From Turnera subulata (taxonomy: Eukaryota; Streptophyta; Magnoliopsida; Malpighiales; Passifloraceae): a stretch of DNA of 64,000 nt. Under the pieces are notes generated by a model. That model did no database searches, was not told the origin of the DNA, and saw only the letters and a program-made list of their open reading frames with translations. The stretch is from assembly GCA_028386065.3 (NCBI GenBank), contig JAKUCV010002023.1, positions 59,070 through 123,069 on the forward strand. Reading direction: 5' to 3'. The position numbers and the translations under genes were made by a program. The stretch's first letter is position 1. Each line of letters begins with the position of its first letter. This document shows positions 46,434-58,822 of this stretch, piece after piece.

Positions 46434-46632
46434 TGTTATAAAATAAAACGTGGATGTCCTATTACACCTAACCTCCCATTATAAATTCTGTAATGTTATT
46501 GTTGAGTATGACAGAAAAATATGAACCGAGTTCTTCTTGCACATTGTCTCATTCCTTCTTCCCTTCCTTCTCCTTCTCTTGCCCTTTTTTTCTTCTCTAT
46601 ATTCATGCCTTAAATTCACACAATTTATAACA
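46434..46632 (+). repeat. 3' LTR of copia copy 1
   Basis: 199 bp, one C/T difference from the 5' LTR (position 46535 region). Followed by the duplicated TAAGA. Confidence 0.97.
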
Positions 46633-46637
46633 TAAGA

Positions 46638-47840
46638 GTAGTTTTAGCTAGTTTTTTCTCTCTCTCTTTTTTTTTTTCACATCCCACGGGCAAGATTATT
46701 ACATATTTCGAGCACCGGCGCCATAACTCACCAAGGTTGTACAGCATCTCTTCCATACTTGTAATACCTTCGGCCCACCATACAAGGCTAAAGGCTACTC
46801 TGCTCGACCTACACACCGAGTTTCTATAATAAAGTTATCGTCTTTAGCCCCAAAATTCGAATCTTTACGTGCGAAATCGAGTTTTATTTAGTCATTAAGC
46901 CCAACATAAGGAACGTGAAACATCGCCCCCCAAAGCGAACTTAATCTTGGATTTGATAAATAGAGGATTGCTTGACTATTACCTTAAAAGGGCCAAGATC
47001 AAGTTTTTTTAGGGAACAGATAAAGTTTTAAAAGGTCCACATTTTGTCATAAACATATAAGTTTAATCTGGTAAATAATGTGGAGGCTATTGAATGAATG
47101 TAGATATGTGGAAGGGCAGCTTTTTCTTGGTTAAAAAATAAATCATTCTTTGAAGAAAAAAAGAGAAGTTATTGAATATACTAAATAGGAACTTGAAGTT
47201 AAATGTGGGCCTTCACATTTTTTTTGGTCGAAACCGGGATGTATATTAAGAATATACTCGAGCATGATACATGGTTAGAAGTCGGTGGCTCACTCCGACT
47301 CCTATCTTTTAAAAGAAAACTCGTGCAGACAATAAGTTACAAAGTATAAACATAATGAACCTGGCTAATCTAATCAAGCAATCCAAACAAGAAGTCATGT
47401 CCAAACAATGCTTCATGGGAATCTAATCTTGTGACTTATGACTTAATGCGTCTGCGCTATCAGATTTGGAGGTCTGCTCTTTTTTAAAAAATAAAAAAAT
47501 CAAGATCTGTAGGTCTGATTTCCTATCGGATCCTTCTCTCATTTTGCAATTACTACTTGTCCGTCGGATCTTCTCAGAGTTATTTGCAATTAGTTCCAGA
47601 TGATGCGACTGATCCGATGTTTGTTTCAGTTGGTTTCGTTTCTTTCGAGTTTCAGAATACGATATAAAGAAAATGAGCTTTAAGTCGGAGTGAATTATTG
47701 TCCTAAACTCCTAAAATCCCAGATTGGTTTAAGGTTGATAAACTTATCGCAAAGAGAAAGAAAAAACAATAGTACGATACAAGCCAATTCCGTTCGAATT
47801 AAGCCCAAATTTGCGGAGATTTCGGAGCTAACCTCCAAAT
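46638..47840. other. intergenic DNA upstream of the GT34 gene
   Basis: No gene seen. 47217-47410, read on the minus strand, ends 'aatatacatcccggtttcgacc' plus an A run. That resembles the 3' tail of a LINE-type insertion, but no target duplication was found. Confidence 0.4.
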
Positions 47841-47847
47841 CCAAGCC

Positions 47848-47856
47848 ATATATAAA
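47848..47856 (+). promoter_or_regulatory. candidate TATA box of the GT34 gene
   Basis: CATATATAAAC about 640 bases before the start codon. A pyrimidine-rich stretch (48185-48245) in the inferred leader is common in plant 5' UTRs. Inference. Confidence 0.4.
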
Positions 47857-48494
47857 CTAAATCAAAAGTGTCGGTCGCGCTCACGTGTAATAATCAACGT
47901 GTCACTGCCTTCCTACAAACACCTAAAAAACCCCAATGTACAGAGACCAAAGGACCCACACTACCGTACTTCACGCCCATATCCGCTCCCTTAACCATAA
48001 CCAGCGCCCCCTTCCCCCTCGCGCACTTTAGCCTCCACGGCGCCACGAAACCGACGCATCGCTTTATTCACTCCCCCCACCTCACTCCAGTAACCAGTCA
48101 ACACCCGTCTTCCTCGCCTCAAACTGTGTCGTATGTAAACACTATCCCCCTCGCCCTCCCTTAGTAGTTTAGTTTTCTGTTTAGCTTTTTTTTTTTTTTT
48201 TTCCACTTTTGTCAGTTGTCACTCTCTCCCCCTCTCTTACCCTCGGCGTAGCAACAAACCCACAAAATCCAAACCGATAGCAAAATTGGGAACTCTATCT
48301 GTCCCTCTCCCCCCACATTAACTCACAAATTTTGAGATTTAATAAAATTTTTGGCATTGTATTAAAGTCCCAAACTTTTGCGCTCTTCCTTTTGGAAACA
48401 ACACATCTAACATACCATTACTGTCCAAACTCCAAACTACAAAACCCACACACACATAGAAACCTGGCTCCCCATTTTGGTACTTCAAATTAAG

Positions 48495-49886
48495 ATGGTC
48501 ATCCCAACAGAGCTCTCCAAGTCTCATCACTACTCCACCGCCCCCATGCCAACCAAACCCAACTTCCGAATCAGACACTTCTCTTGCTTCGCCGACGGCT
48601 TCCTCTACCTCGGCGGAGCATGCCTCGGCTTTCTGCTCGTCTGGTCCCTCTGGTCACTCGCCGGCTCCACCCTCACCCACACCTTCGACCCCGCCTCCGC
48701 CGTCAGGGCCGCCGCCAGCTCCGGCTCACAGAAATGCGTGCAGGAAAACCCCGCGGTTGATTTGCGGTACGACCCTCCGGAGCCCACCTTCTACGACGAC
48801 CCGGAGCTGAGCTACTCCCTGGGGAGGCCCATCAAGAACTGGGACGAGAAGAGGAAGGAGTGGCTGAAGCAGCACCCCTCGTTCGCGGCCGGGGCGCGGG
48901 ACAGGGTGGTGATGGTCACCGGGTCACAGACGAAGCCCTGCAAGAACCACATGGGGGATCACCTCCTGTTGCGGTTCTTCAAGAACAAGGTGGACTACTG
49001 CAGGATCCACGGGTATGACATCTTCTACAACAACGTCCTGCTCCACCCCAACATGCCCAGTTACTGGGCCAAGCTACCCGTCGTAAAGGCCGCCATGCTG
49101 GCCCACCCGGAGGCAGAGTGGATCTGGTGGGTCGACTCCGACGCGGCGTTCACCGACATGGAGTTCAAGCTCCCCCTGAGGAGGTACGATTACAAGAACC
49201 ACAACCTCGTCGTCCACGGGTGGGCCCGGCTCATCTACGAGGACAAGAGCTGGACGGCCTTGAACGCCGGCGTTTTCCTGATCAGGAACTGCCAGTGGTC
49301 CATGGACTTCATGGACACGTGGGCCAAGATGGGGCCCATGAGCCCCGATTACCCCAAGTGGGGCCAGATCCAACGGTCGGTATTCAAGGACAAGCTGTTC
49401 CCGGAATCAGACGACCAGTCGGCGCTGATATATCTGTTGTACAAGGACAGGGGCCTGATGGACAAGATTTATCTGGAGGGCGGGTATTATTTCGAGGGGT
49501 ACTGGGTGGAGATACTCCCGACGTACGACAACATCACCGAGAAGTACACGGAGATCGAGAGGGAGGACGGCAAGCTGCGGAGGCGGCACGCCGAGAAAGT
49601 GAGCGAGCAATACGCTGCGTTTAGGGAGCCACACCTGAAGGAGGCGGGTAACGCGAAGGGGAGCTGGAGACGGCCGTTCATCACGCACTTCACGGGGTGT
49701 CAGCCGTGCAGCGGGGACCACAACCAGATGTACGGCGGGGACACGTGTTGGAACGGGATGGTGAAGGCCTTGAATTTCGCGGATAATCAGGTGCTCCGGA
49801 AGTATGGGTTTGTGCGCCCGGATCTACTGGATTCCAACACCGTCAACGAGACGCCGTTCGATTATCCCGAGGAGGGGCCTTGGTGA
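48495..49886 (+). CDS. GT34 family glycosyltransferase (galactomannan galactosyltransferase / AtGT6-GT7-like)
   Basis: A single exon of 463 codons. The protein is a Golgi type II membrane enzyme: a short cytosolic tail, one membrane helix at about residues 36-56 (LYLGGACLGFLLVWSLW), a stem, then a GT34 catalytic domain. The metal-binding DxD motif is D214-S-D216 in WIWWVDSDAAF. Other family blocks are VMVTGSQ, GDHLLLRFFKNKVDYCR, LNAGVFLIRNCQWS, ESDDQSALIYLLY, FEGYW and HFTGCQPCSGDH. GT34 members transfer galactose to mannan or xylose to xyloglucan. These blocks and the short stem fit the galactomannan galactosyltransferase-like (GT6/GT7) branch better than the xyloglucan xylosyltransferases, but substrate cannot be settled from sequence. 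The ATG at 48495 (MVIPTE) is preferred over the in-frame one at 48477 by family comparison. Third positions are very GC-rich, unlike the surroundings. Confidence 0.95.
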   Translation: MVIPTELSKSHHYSTAPMPTKPNFRIRHFSCFADGFLYLGGACLGFLLVWSLWSLAGSTLTHTFDPASAVRAAASSGSQKCVQENPAVDLRYDPPEPTFYDDPELSYSLGRPIKNWDEKRKEWLKQHPSFAAGARDRVVMVTGSQTKPCKNHMGDHLLLRFFKNKVDYCRIHGYDIFYNNVLLHPNMPSYWAKLPVVKAAMLAHPEAEWIWWVDSDAAFTDMEFKLPLRRYDYKNHNLVVHGWARLIYEDKSWTALNAGVFLIRNCQWSMDFMDTWAKMGPMSPDYPKWGQIQRSVFKDKLFPESDDQSALIYLLYKDRGLMDKIYLEGGYYFEGYWVEILPTYDNITEKYTEIEREDGKLRRRHAEKVSEQYAAFREPHLKEAGNAKGSWRRPFITHFTGCQPCSGDHNQMYGGDTCWNGMVKALNFADNQVLRKYGFVRPDLLDSNTVNETPFDYPEEGPW

Positions 49887-52800
49887 AAAAAAGAGATCAT
49901 CCCGGATAACAAACAAAAAAAAAAAAGGTAAGTTAGGGTGTGGCGGACTTTGTTAGTACTTGGTGGTAAATTTCTTGTATCGTATAGAGTAAATTGATCT
50001 AAAGAAGTGAAAAAAAAAAAAGAAGAGTAAATTATACTACATCAGTCAGTATGTATGTAAATGAAGGTGCTGCGCCCAGAATTTTGCGGGAAAAGAATAT
50101 TTAATAACAGTAAGGGTATTCTTTTTTCTTAACAAGGGTTTTGGTTCCACTCCACTTTGGTTGCTTTTTCGCTTTGGATTATCGAATGGTGTTACTCTTT
50201 TTCTGCTTTTGGACTTTTACTTTTATGGGCCACCATAATTTAATTTATTGAGTGGTAGTAAGGTACTGGCATTTGGGGCCTTCAAGAATGCATGATTGGA
50301 GGATGATGTTTCATGCATGGGAGCCGTTGTCTGACGAGAGATGAGAGATAATTTTGCTGCGGGCCCTGGATTATGGTTGAACTTAAAAGAGTTTACAGCA
50401 CTTGTCAGAGTGGGCACGTGTCTGATTTTAGACTTCTTAGTAGGTGGAGAAGAAATCATGTTACTCTACTGTTCAAAAGAAAGAAAATTCTTTGGGGATT
50501 GCTCGCTCATCTCCTCCGGTGGCAGATATTGCATTTTTCTCCTCTGTGCCTAACCATCTGCAATAATTTTATTATTATGTTAAAACTTAACTAATAAAAT
50601 TATTTTGAGTTATTTACACACATTGGACGAAGTAGAGCAAATTCATACTAGATGTATTGAGAAGAGGTATAGACTGTAGAGACAGCTATGATTCAACCAG
50701 GGTACTGCGGGGTTATCTGCAGGATGAGTTCCGGTTTCAGTTGCAAAAAAGAAGAGAAGAGAAGAGGTGTTGGAAAAAAAAAAAGGGGGTGTACAAAGGT
50801 GATGAAATCTAGATATATATTATGGGTCAATGTCTCGGCATTACCTTCGGCTTGTGATTCTGTTCTTATTTGAATTTCCTCTTTTCTACTTTAGGCAAAA
50901 ATCTTAGTTTTCTGTTGTGTGCACTCACACTTTGAATCCCTACAGAAATCTGAAACTCTGTTGCATATCATCCAACTAGTAACAAGATTTCTATTTCCTT
51001 GTGATGTAATTAGTTTTGGTTTTGAGATTCAAAATGTTTTGAAAGGCCAAAGAGTCTTGGATGGCTTCGGAAGTAAAAATTTCAAGTAAAGGTGATAGAC
51101 ACTGGTTTTTGTTAGCAGGCAGCTAGAGAAAAAGATGGATCATCACATAAATGAAATATATTTGCAGTCAGTGTCTTCACCGGTGACGTCTGTGTTACTA
51201 AAAATTTATCACTCTTTAGTTAACCACTAACTTTATCATATAATTCTCCATCCTCAATGAGATAAGCTATCTTTTTTTAGCCCCAAATCCTGAATGTTTG
51301 TGTCACGTTGTATATAGTATTGGTGTTAAGTAGCTTAAATTGCATTTCGGATTTGCATAGATTAACACATCTGTAAGCGCATCTAAGTTACTTTAAGTCT
51401 GCATCAATGTAATGATTTATGAGATACAAGATGTATGATGTTTGAATGTTAAGTAGCTAAAGGCAGTATTGTGACTGGTACTAGAATAGTATTTTTCTGG
51501 GTTTGTCGTAATAGAATAGTTGTGTTGTGAAGCCTCCTGAGCAATTTTAGGGTGTGAGCTTAAAGTATAAGTCTACAGTGCTAATGATGCATCTTTTTCT
51601 TCAGTGCGCAGAGTGGAGTGCTTCAAGTCATCCATTCTGGTGCCCATAGCTGCCAGTTTTCTTGTTCATGTTCATCGGCATGGGCGCTCCAATATCTTCA
51701 TCTAGTGTGCCAAGAGTCACTCATAACTAGCACAGATATACCCTGTCCATATTTTAGTTGCAGATCATTCGTCCATGTTTTATTCTTTGCTTAATTTTCG
51801 AGTTCTAAATGTTACCTTGTACATTTTTGTCTTCACAAGAACTGGCTGGCTGGTTGGCTTGCTTGCTTTTCCAAATGTAAATCTAGCAACAGCCATATAT
51901 AAAGTTTCACCTGCTTAGGGGTATTATGCCATCATCTTACTGAAAACATAAATCTTTCAATTTCAAAGTTTGTTGATCTGATCATACTGGAGTTGTGTGG
52001 GACCAATAATTTGTGATACAGGCACTTTTGAGAACCAGGAAGCAAGTGGTAAATCATGTAATGACCTTGGAGACTTTTTGTGCTTCTGGTGTATCCACTT
52101 TTGGTGGAAAATGACATCGAATTTCACACGGCTTTGTCAATAACTGGAACTGAATGGAACACGGCGTTTTGTGCAACTGGAATTTATGGTTGTGGCTCCT
52201 CTATGTATGCTTGATTAGATTTAATTCTTTCTAGCCCTCGTAGCGGGCGGAACCACAAACAAGGTTGGTTCCGAAAAATTACATGACCATTACTTGATAA
52301 CGATCTAGGGGAGATACATCGCCGAAGCTTTACATTCCAAACGCTTGTGGATCATCAATGCTGCAATTACACTTTAAAGCAGAAAAATCCAAAACCAACT
52401 AACATTAGGTGCAACCGTAAGCTTATTTCATTTTCCTCAAAATCCAAAGTTCTGAAAAATATGCAGCATTTCCCTTAAGACTCTAAAATACAGGTTTTAA
52501 GTAATGGTAAAAACTGCGGAATTTGTGTTGTTGGTAATGATCCCACCTTGTAAACCACGGAGAGGGATGAGTTAATCTGTTAGTTATAGGATACTCTTCT
52601 TTGTATACTCTTCTAGTATAAAATGCAAAAAAATCCAGAACGATCCATCATTGAAAGCCATAAGATTTCTTAACCAAAAAGAAGAAAGCCACATACTTTC
52701 ATAGATTTTTGTAACATCATAAGAAGGGATTCCTTTGATGAGTGAAAGTTGGATGTTAAAGAGAAAAAAAATGAAAAGTTAGATGGTAAAGAAAAAAGAA

Positions 52801-53754
52801 GAAGACAACCGCAAGGTTTGTACCAGTCATGCCGGTACAGCCGTTTTCATGCCGAGGTTTTATGCAGAACTTTGTGCTTTCTACGGTCATACATTTATGC
52901 ATTGTAACAAGCTAGATAAGATTGACTGTTCGACCAGCCCAAATGCTTAAGTATTAATGAGTTAGGCTATGAGTTGATGCTACATATAAGCTTAAAGAAC
53001 TCCTTATTTTGTTTCTAATTCTTTTTTGTTGATCGATTATTTTGCTTCTGTTTTTGTGGAACTAGGAGTACAATATTGTCGGTGATGCTCATTATTTGAG
53101 TGATGCTTTACTGAAGTATACTAATATTTCTTTTTGCCAAAACTTAAGCTAACAGTTTTATGTTTGAATGAAGTATGTACTCCTCTTTTTTTTTTTTCGG
53201 TTGAAGATGTACTTTGACAATGGGTCATGACAAATTGACAATGGATGAATGCAATATTAAGGCTAAATCACCAATTTTTTGTCTATTTTCCTTATAAAAT
53301 TTTTTTAATGTACAATCTTGGGGATACAATTTTAACGAAGAGAAATTTTTTCCTCCTTTTGAAGAAATGACATCAAAATAGAGTCTGCTCTCCTTTGCTT
53401 TTTCTCGACACAAAGTAGCGCTCTGTTAGTAAATAAACTGCGACAATTCTTTTGTATCAAGAGTTGAACACATCTAAAAATCTTACTATTTCTCATTATG
53501 AGTATGCTTTAGGAGAGTAACAGTTAAATTATTAAATTTAATTATTATTTGTGGAAAAGACATATACACTATAATAATATATTAAAAAAAAACTTTCTCC
53601 CAAAATGGAGAGGATCGTAGTTTTTGGTGTATGTTATTAGCTACATTTGGGCTTTCGAACAAATGGTAGAGAGACGAATCCTCGCGCACAGGAGACGACC
53701 CGGTGTGGGCCCGGTTTAGTTAAAATCTGAAAAAGCACAACACAATTTGATTAC
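49887..53754. other. intergenic DNA, no gene recognised
   Basis: Downstream of the GT34 gene. Small frames (50223-50594, 51932-52117, 53225-53413) have no recognisable domains. 52850-52920 has a CxxxGHxxxxC-like string that could be a decayed zinc knuckle, but it is too short to call. Confidence 0.5.
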
Positions 53755-53943
53755 TGTTATAAATATACATGTTTAAGTAGATAAAATTTGATTGGTAATG
53801 GAGGAGAGGGAGAGGAAGAAAAGGAAGAAGATGAAGAAGTGAGCAGCCAAAGAGGAGCTCGGCTTCGTTATATTTTATTTCTTTACTGATGAGCATATAT
53901 ATAATATAAGGTTAGGTACAATAGTTTCACACGTTTTATAACA
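53755..53943 (-). repeat. 3' LTR of copia copy 2
   Basis: 189 bp. On the minus strand it starts TGTTATAAAACGTGTG at 53943 and ends TTTATAACA at 53755. Only the ends resemble the LTR of copy 1, so it is a different subfamily. The outer flank is ATTAC. No partner LTR exists in the window. Confidence 0.8.
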
Positions 53944-56700
53944 CTCCCCCTTGAATACTGTTGTATTTTAGGTAGAATATGCTTTTTTGGGACAACTGCC
54001 TCATTAAAAATCTTACCAAGAAAAATCCAGTGGGATAAAAACTTGGTGAAGGGAAAAAGAGTGCAGTGCGTATTCTACTCCCCCTCATTTTGGCCTCTCT
54101 TGATTTCTTGATGACGTTGCATACCAATTATCCTTGTCAACTTCTGGTGACGTATGCTTTGTCCTATCACTTTTGATACATCACTACCTTAATTGGGCAA
54201 TATAGGCATCATTATCTTCATAATTCTGGAGCATCTTCCTTGCCCTCTTGCTTTTGTGGTCCCGATGATATAGCAATTTTCACGTGTAAAGAAGTAGCAG
54301 ATGTCCATCTGTGCTTTATGTGGATCAAATAAAGGACCTGCATCTGCAAAACCAACTATATACTCTTCGGGTTTACAAGGTTAACATAATAACACATCTG
54401 TTATACCCCGAAGATAAGAGCAAAGTTATATCTTGCCAATAGGCTTAAGTCAAAAGCTTCAGGCTTTATGTTACTAGCAATATAAATTGCACTTTGATAG
54501 GATTCTCTAGGACCAATCTAATTTTTGATGAGATTTTTCATCTCAAAACCTTTCTTGAAACATTGCATTTGGAGACTTCTTCAGGAGTTCCAATTTAAAC
54601 ACAAAAATACATATAGATATGAATTATCAACATAAGCAATAATAATTTATGCATACTCAAAATGATTTAAATCATGTAATAATCAATTTAGCTTAATTTT
54701 ATATATATTCCCGGGAATTAGTTGCTTCAAGCAACTTGAATCCTTCAGGGATTCTCATGCATATGTCATGACTTATGGATCTGTAAAAATAGGCTGTAAT
54801 TGCATCCATTAGATGCATTTCTAATTCTTTCATATAATGCCAGACTTATCAAAAATAATTGCATCCACCACAGGGGAGTATATCTCCTCACAATTAATAC
54901 CAGGTTATTTGGGTAGAACATTGTGCTACAAATCGTATTTTGTGCGACAAGCCGTGCTTTCCCCCTTTTTTGCACAAGCACCCATTTATACTCGACCGGT
55001 TTTATACCATTGTTATACCGACTACAGGTCCGAAAAATTCTTCGCTTCCCAAGCGAGTCTTACACAGCCTCAATTATATCTCTATATATTTTGGCCAATC
55101 ATTCTGCGCCTACATTCATCAATAGATGTAGGTTCATGATCCTCATTTTCTTTCATAATTTTTAGCGCTATATAAAATAAATATTCCTTCGACGGTTATT
55201 TCACGTTGGTTCCATCTTATTCTTGACACTGAATAATTAATCGAGATCTCGTCATTTTCATGTGTTTCTTCTGGAACTTTATCAGTTGTGTCAGAAATCT
55301 CTTCTGGAGGGTTTTCCTCTTCTTGAGGATTTTTAATTTGAACCTCTACTGGAAGCCTTATTTTCTCACTGGGGGCATCTTATTTCTTTGCTCATTTTTC
55401 TCTATCGAGAATTTTTATTTTCTTTTGGAACCGAGTATATTCTACGCTTCTTGCATACTTTAGATTCATTTGCATACTATACTTGTTCTTCTAGAACATT
55501 AATTTTAACAGGAGCATTTGTAGCTGATATATAAGATTTGGTCACTTTATGTGTCTGGCAATTTCATATCAATTTTTCTGCAAATGAATCATCTTTTGAA
55601 CTTCAGGTTCACACTAATTTGTTTGAGGATCAACAATCATATATTGATAACGCATTTCAATAATATCTTGATCCAACTGCTTATTTCCTCCCCTTTATGT
55701 TGGGTAAACTCTTTCATTTAATTAATAACCAACATACCCAACATATATTCCCATTCTTCTTTTAAGGACTAATTCTATTATGCTGTGGTGGAGCATTAGG
55801 TACATATACTGTACAGTCAATGGTCCAAAGATGGGTTCGTGATCATGAACCAATTAAATGGGGAGATCTTATGATAACTTGTTGGCTTGATACACACAAG
55901 TGTTGCTGCATGTAAAATTCTCAAATAGCAATAGCAATGGTCTTGCAATCAATTGGAAATATTCATTGAACGATTCACCCAGATCGTTTTAGGTGTGAAC
56001 ATAAGCTACATGATGTTCAACCATTATTTCCAACAATATACATTAACCATTGAAGGAATACACCTGTATTATCTAGACATATAGTCTTTGTAACATAATT
56101 AGAGATGTGTACCTGCAAGTGGCTTAATCATTAAAATAAGTGCGCACAATGCCAACTTGCATCACAAAATAGACTATCTAGCCGATGCATCGATTAAAAT
56201 CATAAAAATTACCTAGATGGTCAACACGGCAGATTTATTAGTCCAGCGTACATGTCCCTGAATTATTTCCAAACTTGCTGGTGATTCTAGGCCAGCCTCT
56301 TCTTAGGAAGGCCGAACAATTAATTTCGCAGCAAACAAACACGTGGAAATTCATTGATTGTAAAAACTTCTGGTTTTTTAATGAATGACCAAATAAATTT
56401 TGTGCATCATTTTTGATCCGGGATGGCCCAACCGGCCATGCCAAACAATAAATCCGAGAACCAACTTCAAATTGATGCCAGCTTCAGGCTGCGCAAACTG
56501 TGTATTTAAACACTTAAAATTGCTAGCTTCAAGCTAGTGCATTCCAACTTCTGGCTGGATATGGTAAGTTTCAATTACTCAATTGCTAGCTTGAGGCTGC
56601 TATATATGTGCCAGCTTCAGGCTGCTATACATGTGTCAATTTTAGGCTTATGTCTGCCACTCATGTCGAAAAGATCAGAATCATTGAGCAATAATCAATG
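53944..56700 (-). pseudogene. degenerate copia pol of copy 2
   Basis: Read on the minus strand, 56480-56230 holds the GAG-pre-integrase and zinc-binding part (MAWPVGPSRIKN region, HSLKNQKFLQSMNFHVFVC). Integrase and linker remnants continue to about 55200. The RT N-terminus lies at 54990-54700 (ARLVAQN, IPEGFKLLEATNS-like). The YVDD region is absent, as in copy 1. The C-terminal RNase H tail is at 54330-54060, and the frame MRGSRIRTALFFPSPS at 54085 matches 46290-46400. Many stops. Confidence 0.8.
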
Positions 56701-56827
56701 TAATGGCAAATTTTTCAAAAAAGCATAATCCTTGAAGATTAAAACACTTTTGGAGTTTTGTGAAAAATAATACATATTTCTAATCACTAAAAATCTTCTG
56801 GATCTTTTCGAAGACGGAAGGCTCAGA

Positions 56828-56837
56828 CTATATAAAG
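56828..56837 (+). promoter_or_regulatory. TATA box upstream of the antisense ORF, copy 2
   Basis: ACTATATAAAGGGG, 59 bases before the ATG at 56889. Equivalent in position to the box at 43743-43750. Confidence 0.55.
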
Positions 56838-57913
56838 GGGGGAAGATATGTGGTGGAAACATATAGAAAATCATCAACAAGATAAAACATGCCTTTCCCG
56901 ACTACTGTCTTTTTTTGTTGAGGTGCCTCTCTAGGAAGAAGGAATAGACTAGCATAGAGTATGGTAAATGAACAGCAAGAGGAATTACCGAGTGAGCTCG
57001 CAAGAATTCCTCGTTTAGTTTTTGTTGATGAGCTTTACTCATCTAGGTTCTTTGTGACTCTTATGGAAGAAACTTTCTTCCTTGAGGACCAAGGCAATCT
57101 AAGAGCTTCCTTTTATGGCTCAGCTAACTCTATTATGTTTTTCATGTCTGATAGAATGCAGGAATTCACTACCAATTTCTAGCCTCTTTCTTTGGGCAGC
57201 TTCCCGTAAGCAATTGGTAAGGAAAATAGGTTTTCTTACCTATTCGTTACGAAATCCTTACGGGAAAAACGTTCCTTTCCGTATGCTTTCCGTTTCCTTA
57301 CGGGGACCATCCGTAAGCAAAACGTTCGTAAGTAAATTCTCACCCGTAAGGATTTTGTAAGGAAACTGTTAGAAAGGTTTCCTTACGGCTTTTGCCCGTA
57401 AGGAAACGGTAAGTGTTCCTTAACAAAACAATCAGTGGGCCCCATTCGTGGACAAATGTTTCCGTAAGGAAACGTTAAGGAATTGGTAAGGAAAAAACTT
57501 TACTTACAATCCTCTTTCATAACAAAACCCTAAGCATTCCGTAAGTAAAAACAAATAAATTAAAAAAAAAATTGCATCAAACAAAACCCAGAAACATGAA
57601 TATTGAACCCAGAAACTAAAATAGAATAAATTCAAACCTTCAACATCTTAATTAATCAAAGTGAACATAGAATCTGACATTGTTAAAATCAGTATGAAAT
57701 TCTCAGACACTACAATTTAGCACCAAATTCAATGCCTTAACAATAGAAAAAAAAGCTACAAATACAACATAATAATGCTGGTGAGAACCGGAAGACTTGT
57801 TCTTCAAAGTAGGACTAGGTGGAGGACAACTTGGCAATGGAAAAGAGTTGGTAAAACTGACGTTTGTTGGTTGATCATTCAATTGTGCATATGGGAAAAG
57901 AGGAGCCAAGAAC

Positions 57914-58040
57914 CTACTCATGACCACAAAGGATGTGTGCATAAGCAACTCTTGAATTCAGTAGGACTGCTCTCTGAAAAATTTTCAGTGCTGTTTCATG
58001 GTCTTGCTGCAAACTATAGCAGTTTCCCATATCACACCTG
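57914..58040 (-). pseudogene. CDC27: CDC27 (APC3) TPR exon fragment
   Basis: Encodes MGNCYSLQQDHETALKIF, then QRAVLLNSRVAYAHILCGHE, ending in a stop at 57914. This matches the C-terminal tetratricopeptide repeats of plant CDC27/APC3, a scaffold subunit of the anaphase-promoting complex. An acceptor-like CATGCAG precedes it. A captured fragment rather than a gene. Confidence 0.85.
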
Positions 58041-58426
58041 CATGTTCATTCAACACAGCAGCATGAAAAAAAAAAATAAAACAGTGAAAAAAACCAAAGA
58101 TGCTGATTCTTGAGCCAAGTAATTTAACTTCATGTCTTCCATCAGATGCTATAAAATATACAAAGTGGCAACAGAGACAAACTACAATGGAAGAAAAGAA
58201 GCAATCTTATTTCCATTAATTATTATTTCTTAGACTCTATGTCACTACAAAAGTGAGGATATAGTATGTGCTAATAATGTGAGTAACAGTTGAAAGTAAC
58301 ATAAAACAAACAACTCTAAAGTTATAAGGTAAAACTGAAATGTAGACTTGCATCAATCTCAAGCAAAAAAAACAGCTAGCACGTTTTCAAATTGACGATA
58401 TAAAAACTGGGAGAAAGATGCACAAC

Positions 58427-58473
58427 CTGTAGATAAGCCCAAGAATGTAATGCCCAGGTGCTCCATTTGGAAC
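58427..58473 (-). pseudogene. CDC27: CDC27 (APC3) exon fragment
   Basis: A 47-nt exon with intact AG...GT borders encoding VPNGAPGHYILGLIYR, a conserved N-terminal segment of plant CDC27. Confidence 0.85.
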
Positions 58474-58711
58474 CTGCAGAGAGAGGACAGGAAGTGAAAA
58501 AATAAAATTTCATTCCAAGAATTATTTCAGCACACAGAAAACTGAAAACCAGAAACAACTTTAATAGTGGAAAAATTTGCCTAATTCGGCAAGAAATTCA
58601 GGTCTTATAGGTACAAACTTAAAATGAGGACAAAAATATGGCTCTCTTTTTGGTAATAAATACTATTACAAATATAAGAAACATTCTTCACATAAAGAAC
58701 CACACTCATAC

Positions 58712-58822
58712 CTCTGATGTAGTCTCATTAGCAGGAGATAATGCAACTTTGGCTTCATTCAGAAGATCCATTTGAAAGGACGATATTGCAAACAAGTAGC
58801 GGGATTGAGCCCATTTGTGTTC
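58712..58822 (-). pseudogene. CDC27: CDC27 (APC3) exon fragment
   Basis: A 111-nt exon with plausible borders (TTGAAG|GAACAC and CAGAG|GTATGAG) encoding HKWAQSRYLFAISSFQMDLL, then NEAKVALSPANETTSE, followed in CDC27 by the VPNGAPGHY exon as seen here. The order of the three CDC27 pieces matches the gene, with the middle lost. Confidence 0.85.

Larger units (their letters stand above)
40145..46632 (+). mobile_element. non-autonomous Ty1/copia element with an antisense gene (copy 1)
   Basis: 6,488 bp bounded by 199-bp LTRs (40145-40343, 46434-46632) that differ at one position by eye and by a perfect 5-bp target duplication TAAGA (40140-40144, 46633-46637). The purine tract CCAAGGGGGAG precedes the 3' LTR, and GTTATCAGCACG follows the 5' LTR as a likely primer-binding site. 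The sense strand carries degenerate GAG-pre-integrase, integrase, RT N-terminus and RNase H/C-terminal remnants (about 44110-46430). No RT catalytic YVDD region and no intact gag are present. On the opposite strand an uninterrupted frame lies at 42965-43648. Related to the inverted copy at 53755-60640. Confidence 0.95.

Noticed and set aside
49074..49721. Frames of 68-168 codons in other frames and on the opposite strand
   Set aside because: Shadows of the GC-rich GT34 coding sequence.
52830..52925. Possible zinc knuckle string
   Set aside because: Too short and isolated, with no flanking gag or LINE sequence.
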